The notes under the pieces are model-generated. The model ran no database searches. It worked only from the letters and a program-made list of their open reading frames with translations, and was not told where the DNA came from. The translations under genes were made by a program, and so were the position numbers. Below, piece by piece: positions 16,003 to 21,550 of a DNA stretch of 21,550 nt. Numbering within the stretch: the stretch's first letter is position 1; every line of letters starts with the position of its first letter. Source of the DNA: Christensenella sp. UBA1685 (GTDB lineage: Bacteria > Bacillota > Clostridia > Christensenellales > CAG-138). The stretch is taken from NCBI GenBank assembly GCA_002320595.1, contig DCKB01000048.1, forward strand, positions 1 through 21,550. Reading direction: 5' to 3'.

Positions 16003-16449
16003 TTAAAGCGCGGCCTCAAAAGCGAACCAATTTCCTTCAATATGGACCGTAGCCCCATGGTTGTCGCCTTCCGCAGCCCAGGCCCACCCGGTTTCCGTTT
16101 CGGTCAAGGCCACATCCGCGCATTGAAATGCCGCCGGCTCTCCGCTTGCGGAGTAGTAGATGCCTTTATATGTGCAAGCGGGGACGCTTCCGGATGTTGA
16201 AATGATGAATTCAATGATCGGGTTTTCGGATTCCCAATAGGAAATACGCTCGACCCCTTGGATTTGGACGCCATCGACATTCCCATTTGCCATAATTTCA
16301 TAAACAGCGTTTTCAAGCGCTTCCCGGTTTTCTGCATAAAACCGTTCCGGGCCGACCGCTTCCCCGCAGCCGCAGGCAAAGCAGGCTGTGAGGCAAAGCG
16401 CGAGCAGCAAACGCGCATGCTGCCGCTTGGGTGCTGTGCCGTGCTTCAT
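16003..16449 (-). CDS. Predicted lipoprotein of unknown function
   Basis: The 148-residue protein begins with a leader almost the same as that of the next gene (PKRQHARLLLALCLTACFACGCG), with a lipobox at LTAC. The mature part (YAENREALENAVYEIMANGNVDGVQIQGVERISYWESENPIIEFIISTSG, CTYKGIYYSASG, WAWAAEGDNHGATVHIEGNWF) combines one helix with a beta-sheet. It resembles small extracytoplasmic proteins common in Clostridia, but no named family. The ATG at 16449 has GGAGGAGG 8 bases upstream, and it lies 25 bases after the stop of the membrane gene, so they are probably cotranscribed. Confidence 0.7.
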   Translation of the reverse strand: MKHGTAPKRQHARLLLALCLTACFACGCGEAVGPERFYAENREALENAVYEIMANGNVDGVQIQGVERISYWESENPIIEFIISTSGSVPACTYKGIYYSASGEPAAFQCADVALTETETGWAWAAEGDNHGATVHIEGNWFAFEAAL

Positions 16450-16474
16450 TGTGAAAACCTCCTCCTTTTCCCGG

Positions 16475-17905
16475 TTACTTGTTCAGGATGTCTTCCGGTG
16501 CAACATCGTAATAAATCTGCTCCCGCAGCGGGCTCTTGAGAAGCACGCCGCGCGCATCCTGCGAAAGCTGGTAGCGCAGGAGATTGGCGTTTGTTTCGGT
16601 TAAGCCGCCCTTGCGTTCCGCGTCCGCGAGCACGCTTTTTGCGATGATTGCATCAAGGTTCAGTGCGCTGAGGCAAAGATACCACGCGACGAGCACACCC
16701 GCGAGCAGGCGGATGAGCCGGAGCTTCGGCCGGTAGAGCTTCACCGCGCAGAGCGCGAGCACCGCAAGCAGAAAAAGCATGAACCAAAGCGGCAGAATGC
16801 GGTTGATGGTAAGGCCATAGGCGCGGATGTAGAGCGCGAGGCGGAAGAGTGCGGAAACGAGAATGAGAGCCGTGGCGCCGAGGAGCGCAAGCAGCATGGG
16901 GCGAAGCGCACGGTGCTCCCGCGTGAAGGCAAGGCAAACGCCGAAGGCTGCAAAGTTGATCGTTGCCACAGCGCAAAGCTCACGAAACCCGCGCACCGCA
17001 TATTCGGAATAAGTCAGCTCCGCCGGTAGGCCCGCAAGCCCGGTGAGGTACGTGAACTGGAAGGCTGCAAACACGGCATATACCGCGAGCAGAAGCCCGA
17101 GCGCTGCAAGTACGCTCGCCAGGTCGATGGCTTTTTGATACGGCGCATCCGGCACGGCGGGTTTTTGCCACGTCATCGCATGCAGGAACGAATAGAACAG
17201 CATCGCAACAAGCAACGCCCCTGCAAGGCGCGGCAAAAAGCTGCCGAAGGACAACCCTTTGAGGAAATTTGTAAGATAATAGGCCATCACCGCGTCCGCC
17301 TGAAGAAGCAGCGACGCCACAAGGATCGCAACCGGGAGCGCACAAAGAAGGCCGAGCCGCACGGCGCGCGCCCGCGGGCTGCCCTTGCCGCTCGGGAACA
17401 GGCTCCCGAGCGCGCCGAAAAAGCGGCCGATGCATGCGAACGGAGCGACGAACCAGCCGCGCAGATACAAACTGAAATACTGTCCTTCCCGGCAGGCAGG
17501 CACATCAAAGGCACAGTCCACGGCATGCAGCATCAGAAGAAGCGGGATCACGAACAGGTTGAGCAACGATGTTTCCGCCTGCGCGTATATGGCGTAACGC
17601 AAAAACAGCAGCGCCGTGGCGGCAAGCAGGAACAGACTGGAAGGGCGGAGGGCACGCTTTGGGTTCGCCGCGCAGAAGCCCGCGGCATACACGGCCCAGA
17701 ACACCGCATAGGCGGGGACGAATTCACGGACGGTGCTGGAAAAGAACGCGCCGGCTTCCCCGAACCACCAGAAGGCGGCGATCCCCCCGAGCGCGAGCGC
17801 AAACAGAAGCATCAGCCGCTGCAGAGGGGCATACACGCGCTTTTCGGGCGCGGAAGCCTGGCCGGAAGAGGGTGCGGGCGGTTGCTCATAGTATTTTTGT
17901 TCCAT
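16475..17905 (-). CDS. Polytopic membrane protein, DUF4173/DUF4153-like
   Basis: The 476-residue protein has a Pro/Ser-rich cytoplasmic start, then about ten to twelve hydrophobic segments (for example LMLLFALALGGIAAFWW, PAYAVFWAVYAAGFCAA, LFVIPLLLMLHAVDC, FLPRLAGALLVAMLFYSFL). The best landmark is LTYSEYAVRGFRELCAVATINFAAFG, followed by TREHRALRPMLLALLGATALILVSALFRLALYIRAYGLT, which fits the DUF4173/DUF4153 group of bacterial inner-membrane proteins. A soluble C-terminal tail (RYQLSQDARGVLLKSPLREQIYYDVAPEDIL) follows. Its ATG overlaps the HTH stop (TGATG), so translation is coupled. Function is unknown; the HTH partner suggests regulated envelope stress or sensing. Confidence 0.7.
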   Translation of the reverse strand: MEQKYYEQPPAPSSGQASAPEKRVYAPLQRLMLLFALALGGIAAFWWFGEAGAFFSSTVREFVPAYAVFWAVYAAGFCAANPKRALRPSSLFLLAATALLFLRYAIYAQAETSLLNLFVIPLLLMLHAVDCAFDVPACREGQYFSLYLRGWFVAPFACIGRFFGALGSLFPSGKGSPRARAVRLGLLCALPVAILVASLLLQADAVMAYYLTNFLKGLSFGSFLPRLAGALLVAMLFYSFLHAMTWQKPAVPDAPYQKAIDLASVLAALGLLLAVYAVFAAFQFTYLTGLAGLPAELTYSEYAVRGFRELCAVATINFAAFGVCLAFTREHRALRPMLLALLGATALILVSALFRLALYIRAYGLTINRILPLWFMLFLLAVLALCAVKLYRPKLRLIRLLAGVLVAWYLCLSALNLDAIIAKSVLADAERKGGLTETNANLLRYQLSQDARGVLLKSPLREQIYYDVAPEDILNK

Positions 17906-18129
17906 CAGACGGCCTCGCTTTCCGTTGTGTCCGGAACGTATTCCAGAATGTCCGCCGGCTGGCATTCCAGAATCCGGCAGAGCGCATCGAGCGTAGAAAA
18001 GCGGATGGCTTTTCCCTTGTTGGTTTTGAGGATGGAAAGGTTCGCCGGCGTGATACCGAGGCGTTCGGCCAGCTCGCCGGAGGAAAGCCTGCGCTTTGCA
18101 AGCATCACGTCAAGGTTGACACGGATCAT
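17905..18129 (-). CDS. Cro/C1-type HTH regulator, YozG-like
   Basis: The 74-residue protein is almost entirely one helix-turn-helix domain: MIRVNLDVMLAKRRLSSGELAERLGITPANLSILKTNKG, then RFSTLDALCRILECQPADILEYVPD. This is the HTH_26 layout of the Bacillus YozG group, which typically sits beside a DUF2975 membrane protein, as it does here. It is likely to bind a dyad near its own operon promoter, such as the 11-bp inverted repeat at 18605-18644. The ATG at 18129 has AAGGAGG about 8 bases upstream. Its stop overlaps the next start by one base. Confidence 0.85.
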   Translation of the reverse strand: MIRVNLDVMLAKRRLSSGELAERLGITPANLSILKTNKGKAIRFSTLDALCRILECQPADILEYVPDTTESEAV

Positions 18130-18142
18130 TGCGCTTGCCTCC

Positions 18143-18598
18143 TTAAATCGTCAGGTCGTTTTCAAGCTTGAACGCAACGGCGCGGCGGAACACACCCGCA
18201 AGCACGAGCGCAAACAGGCCCGCAAGCAGCATCACGATTGCGCACACAGCCGTCATGAGCGTGAAGTATGCGGCGCACCGCACGGCGAACATTGCGCCCG
18301 CAAGCTCCGCCGCAATGCCCATGCGCACGAACGCATGCACGTTGCGCTGCACAAAAGGGTCGGTGGAAACCGTGCGCATTACGAGCAGGAGTTCAAAGAG
18401 AATCCACAGCGCAAATACGGCAGCAGCCGTAAGGAATACGCGCAGCGCAACGGGATTGGAATCCGTTTGGCAGTAGGCAGCGATGATCTGATCCAAACCA
18501 CTGCCCGGGATGTAAAGCGTCACGGCGCAAAGAAGCACAAACGCCGCAAGAAGATAGAGCATGGCCTCCGTGATGCGGGGCAGGAGCTTCGCTTTCAT
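18143..18598 (-). CDS. DUF2975 family membrane protein, YoaS-like
   Basis: The 151-residue protein has four predicted membrane segments (AMLYLLAAFVLLCAVTLYI, VFLTAAAVFALWILFELLLVM, VRMGIAAELAGAMFAV, FTLMTAVCAIVMLLAGLFALVLAGVF). The DUF2975 landmark DPFVQRNVHAFVRMGIAAEL is present, and it ends with the typical ENDLTI. Such proteins are usually paired with a small HTH gene, which follows here after 13 bases. The ATG at 18598 has GGAGGT about 11 bases upstream; that ribosome site is the right half of an inverted repeat. The family role is unknown, and it may sense membrane state and control the HTH protein (inference). Confidence 0.8.
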   Translation of the reverse strand: MKAKLLPRITEAMLYLLAAFVLLCAVTLYIPGSGLDQIIAAYCQTDSNPVALRVFLTAAAVFALWILFELLLVMRTVSTDPFVQRNVHAFVRMGIAAELAGAMFAVRCAAYFTLMTAVCAIVMLLAGLFALVLAGVFRRAVAFKLENDLTI

Positions 18599-18604
18599 AA
18601 AAGA

Positions 18605-18668
18605 ACAATACCTCCGGATGAAATCGCTTTCTTGGAGGTATTGTAGCATGGAAATTATTGAATTTCAA
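18605..18668 (-). promoter_or_regulatory. Promoter of the DUF2975-HTH operon with an overlapping 11-bp dyad operator
   Basis: On the minus strand TTGAAA (18663-18668) and TACAAT (18640-18645) have a 17-base spacer. A perfect 11-bp inverted repeat, ACAATACCTCC (18605-18615) and GGAGGTATTGT (18634-18644), is separated by 18 bases. One arm covers the -10 and the other contains the GGAGGT ribosome site. Since the first arm is mostly upstream of the expected start of transcription, DNA binding by a dimer (perhaps the HTH protein) is more likely than an RNA hairpin. Confidence 0.75.
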
Positions 18669-18737
18669 TATAAATTTATTGTTTTACGATAAAAGTTCAT
18701 AATTCGATGCGGTTCGACCGATTCTCTCGGCGCAGCA

Positions 18738-19055
18738 TCACACGATGTTGACTTCCTTGCCGCAGAATTCGCAGGCGCACGTGCCCGGCTTCTTGAACGC
18801 ATGCACCGGCAGCGGCCGATTGCAGAATGGGCAGGCGATGGAAAAAGCGTTGGCGGCAGCCATAATGAGCCCTGCTGCAAGGGTGCACCCGAGAAGCACA
18901 AAATTGCGCATATCCCAAACCGCAAAAGCCAGCAGTTCGAGCAACAGAGCAATGAGCATCACCCAACAGGCGATATGTGTTGTTCGGTAAATGATCCGTC
19001 GTTTCAATTGCTTGCACCCCAAATCGTGTTTGATCTTACCATGAATTATTATCAT
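18738..19055 (-). CDS. Small membrane protein with C-terminal zinc ribbon
   Basis: The 105-residue protein has two hydrophobic segments (ACWVMLIALLLELLAFAVW and FVLLGCTLAAGLIMAAANAF), followed by a cytoplasmic zinc-ribbon pattern CPFCNRPLP, 15 residues, CEFCGKEVN. Such short membrane proteins with a CxxC pair are common in Firmicutes, but their role is unknown. The start is unsettled. The ATG at 19055 has no ribosome site, and a promoter-like TTGACG with an AT-rich -10 would overlap it. A TTG at 19007, with GGGGTG 7 bases upstream, would give an 89-residue protein and may be the true start. Confidence 0.65.
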   Translation of the reverse strand: MIIIHGKIKHDLGCKQLKRRIIYRTTHIACWVMLIALLLELLAFAVWDMRNFVLLGCTLAAGLIMAAANAFSIACPFCNRPLPVHAFKKPGTCACEFCGKEVNIV

Positions 19056-19145
19056 TTTATGCCGTCCGTCAATGCTGCCCGCCTGAATATAACATATATT
19101 TCCAATCCATATCCGTCATTCCAAGGCCGTGCCTTTCGCATCTCT

Positions 19146-19178
19146 GTAAGCATGCATATGCCCGGCGCATATCCTTAC
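19146..19178 (-). terminator. Possible terminator hairpin after the MATE gene
   Basis: GTAAG/CTTAC (19146-19150 and 19174-19178) encloses ATATGC/GCATAT (19156-19161 and 19167-19172). On the minus strand it starts within the MATE stop codon. The U-run is missing, so termination is uncertain. Confidence 0.35.
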
Positions 19179-20536
19179 ACCAGCTGCCGCGCCCATTCGC
19201 CGCGGTGCGTGCGGCGCAGCGCGAACCAAAGGCGCACGAGGCTTGCCACATGCTGGCAGGCATAAATGTACGGGAGCGGGAGCTTGAAATACAGCCCGAC
19301 GAGCAGCGAGAGCGGGATGGAGATGACCCACATGGGGAGCAGGTCGATGATTGCCGCTGCGCGCGTATCCCCGCCGCTTCGGAGGATGCCCACGATGATC
19401 GTGAAGTTCAGCGCCCAAAGCGGCAGGGCAAAGCCCATTACAAAGGTCGTATCCGCGGCAAGCGCCTGCGTTGCAGGCGTGGTATTGGTGTAAAGATAGG
19501 GGACGTATACCCCAAGCGTGCAGACGAGCACCGCAACGAGCGTGCCGACGAGCGCGGAGAGCCAAAGGAAACGCTTGCCGTAAACGTAGGCGTCATCCTG
19601 CCCGCTTGCGCCAAGCGTATTGCCGATGACGACCGCGGCCGCCGTGCCGATGCCCTGAAGCAGGATGAAGGAAAGCTTATCCACCGTGCCGACGATCATC
19701 ATCGCGGCGAAAGCATCCGTGCCCATTTTGCCGTAAATCGCATTCTGTGCAAGCATGCCGAGCGCCCAGATGGAATCATCCAGCAGCACGGGCGCGCTTA
19801 CGGCGATGAACGGGCGGATATTGGCAAACACATGGTCGAACAGTTCATGCCATTTTGCGCGGGCGGCGGTATCACGGGCGAAGCTGAAGAACAGCAGCGT
19901 GCCGCAATCCACTGCGGAGCCGATGAGCGTTGCGACGGCTGCGCCCCGCACGCCGAGCATCGGGAAGCCTAGATTGCCGAAGATGAGGCAATAGTTCAGG
20001 AACATGTTCACAAGAAGCCCCGCAAGGCCGGAAAGCATGGGCAGCTTTGCATGGCCGGTGGATTTGTGGACCGCGCCGAAGGGATAGACGAGCGCTTTGA
20101 ACAAATACCCCCAGGAGGCGATGGAAAGATACTCCACACCACGCGCTGTTACGGCAGCTTCTTCGCTGAACAGGCCCACGCAGAACCCGCCGAAGCCCTG
20201 CGCCACGGCAACGAACAACGCTGCGCATGCGCCGGCGAGCACGATGCAGAGGCCGAGCGTGCGGCGCACGCCGGCAAGATCCTTTTTGCCGAAGTATTGC
20301 GCCATAAACACGCTTCCGCCGCCCGTGACGCCGAACAGGCAGATGTCCAGCAGGTACGCAAGCTGGTTTGCCGCACCAACGCCCGCAAGCTCAATGTCGC
20401 CCAAGCCGCCGATCATGATGGTATCCACCATGTACATGGCGGTGGAAAGGAGCTGCTGGAGCATAATGGGCAGGCAGACGGCAAATACTTTCCGATAGAA
20501 CGCCTTGTCCGAAAGGCCGAGGATGTCGCGAGTCAT
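19175..20536 (-). CDS. MATE family efflux transporter
   Basis: The 453-residue membrane protein has the usual twelve hydrophobic segments in two halves. Its start, FYRKVFAVCLPIMLQQLLSTAMYMVDTIMIGGLGDIELAGVGAANQLAYLLD, and the SVFMAQYFGKKDL segment are typical of MATE multidrug and toxin exporters, which use Na+ or H+ gradients. The second half repeats the fold (PVLLDDSIWALGMLAQNAIYGKMG, then LSFILLQGIGTAAAVVIGNTLGA). Substrate cannot be told from sequence. The ATG at 20536 has AAAGGG about 11 bases upstream, a weak site. It diverges from the YugP-type protease gene. Confidence 0.9.
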   Translation of the reverse strand: MTRDILGLSDKAFYRKVFAVCLPIMLQQLLSTAMYMVDTIMIGGLGDIELAGVGAANQLAYLLDICLFGVTGGGSVFMAQYFGKKDLAGVRRTLGLCIVLAGACAALFVAVAQGFGGFCVGLFSEEAAVTARGVEYLSIASWGYLFKALVYPFGAVHKSTGHAKLPMLSGLAGLLVNMFLNYCLIFGNLGFPMLGVRGAAVATLIGSAVDCGTLLFFSFARDTAARAKWHELFDHVFANIRPFIAVSAPVLLDDSIWALGMLAQNAIYGKMGTDAFAAMMIVGTVDKLSFILLQGIGTAAAVVIGNTLGASGQDDAYVYGKRFLWLSALVGTLVAVLVCTLGVYVPYLYTNTTPATQALAADTTFVMGFALPLWALNFTIIVGILRSGGDTRAAAIIDLLPMWVISIPLSLLVGLYFKLPLPYIYACQHVASLVRLWFALRRTHRGEWARQLV

Positions 20537-20582
20537 AAAACGTGGGGCCCTTTCATGAGATTGCAGGGATACTACGACTACA

Positions 20583-20611
20583 ATGATAACATTCTGCGGA
20601 AAAATTGTGAA
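20583..20611 (-). promoter_or_regulatory. Likely promoter for the MATE gene
   Basis: On the minus strand TTCACA (20606-20611) and TATCAT (20583-20588) have a 17-base spacer, each with one mismatch to consensus. The site lies 47 bases before the MATE ATG. No equally good promoter was found for the divergent protease gene, though TATACT (20640-20645) and TACAAT (20649-20654) are -10 candidates for it. Confidence 0.55.
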
Positions 20612-20687
20612 GTGCGCGCCGGGAAATCCCGGTTTGTGGTATACTGGTTACAATACAAAAAACCTGTGCAGGAAAGGGCTGAACGCA

Positions 20688-21380
<693 letters not shown>

Positions 21381-21405
21381 GAAAAGAAAAGGGAAAAGAA
21401 AACAG

Positions 21406-21440
21406 GCGCCTGGCTCATAAGAGCAAGGCGCTATTGTTTA
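21406..21440 (+). terminator. Intrinsic terminator after the YugP-family gene
   Basis: GCGCCT (21406-21411) pairs with AGGCGC (21426-21431), with an inner GCTC/GAGC stem (21413-21416 and 21421-21424) and an ATAA loop. TATTGTTTA follows, a modest U-rich tail. Confidence 0.6.
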
Positions 21441-21468
21441 TCTTGTAATTCAGACGCGATTACTTAAC

Positions 21469-21496
21469 TTGAACGGCCTCGAAGATAAGGTACAAT
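21469..21496 (+). promoter_or_regulatory. Promoter pointing out of the window
   Basis: TTGAAC (21469-21474) and TACAAT (21491-21496) have a 16-base spacer. No start codon with a ribosome site follows before the window ends, so the gene it serves lies beyond 21550. Confidence 0.6.
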
Positions 21497-21550
21497 AAGG
21501 TGCGCAAGTTGGGAAGAGCACAAAAAGGGACATAGTTTGCAGAATTCTGG

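Noticed and set aside
17135..18646. Long plus-strand ORF (503 codons) across three minus-strand genes
   Set aside because: It crosses several real genes with clear families and ribosome sites. The product is Arg/His-rich with no domain.

Overview
The window looks like a high-GC Firmicute chromosome, most likely a gut Clostridia lineage (Oscillospirales/Christensenellales type). The grounds are a DnaD-family primosome protein, a DnaC/DnaI-like loader with a zinc-type cysteine cluster, DegV, a YugP-type protease, a YozG/YoaS-like HTH plus DUF2975 pair, and strong AGGAGG-type ribosome binding sites. The species cannot be named from sequence alone.

Region 1 (1 to about 8806, all + strand) is the late part of a prophage, and the window opens inside it. 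In order it holds a putative scaffold, an N4-gp56-family major capsid protein, a small virion protein, a head-tail adaptor-like protein, a beta-propeller-like connector/tail protein, a tiny coiled-coil protein, a virion protein with a peptidoglycan-binding motif, a BppU-type fibre with an Ala-rich shaft and HxH motifs, three small tail-tip or carbohydrate-binding proteins, an NlpC/P60-SH3 endolysin and a holin. No tape measure, tube or sheath gene is visible between capsid and fibre, which suggests a short-tailed phage.

Region 2 (about 8809-11890) holds a host-type DnaC/DnaI-like loader gene (+) and a dnaD-like gene (-). They face each other across a roughly 0.7 kb AT-rich island that carries one small TIGR04076-type gene and a bidirectional terminator. 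The loader has its own promoter directly beside the prophage holin.

Region 3 (11852-15494) holds a secreted M1-like metallopeptidase with a nearly leaderless start, a DegV lipid-binding protein, a highly structured repeat, and mntP (-). mntP is preceded by a good sigma-A promoter and a yybP-ykoY manganese riboswitch whose P1 stem and terminator are mutually exclusive.

Region 4 (15495-18668, - strand) is a probable five-gene operon: DUF2975 membrane protein, YozG-like HTH, DUF4173/4153-like membrane protein, then two lipoproteins that share a near-identical leader. It is driven by one strong promoter whose -10 lies in an 11-bp perfect inverted repeat. Region 5 (18738-21550) holds a membrane zinc-ribbon protein (-), a MATE exporter (-), a YugP-family membrane zinc protease (+), its terminator, and a promoter pointing out of the window.

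The most interesting signal is a multi-hairpin element present twice: right after the capsid stop codon (1921-2090) and right after the degV stop codon (14454-14600). Loops and linkers are conserved between the copies, while at least five base pairs in the stems change in a compensatory way. That points to a conserved RNA or single-stranded DNA structure, not a coding sequence.
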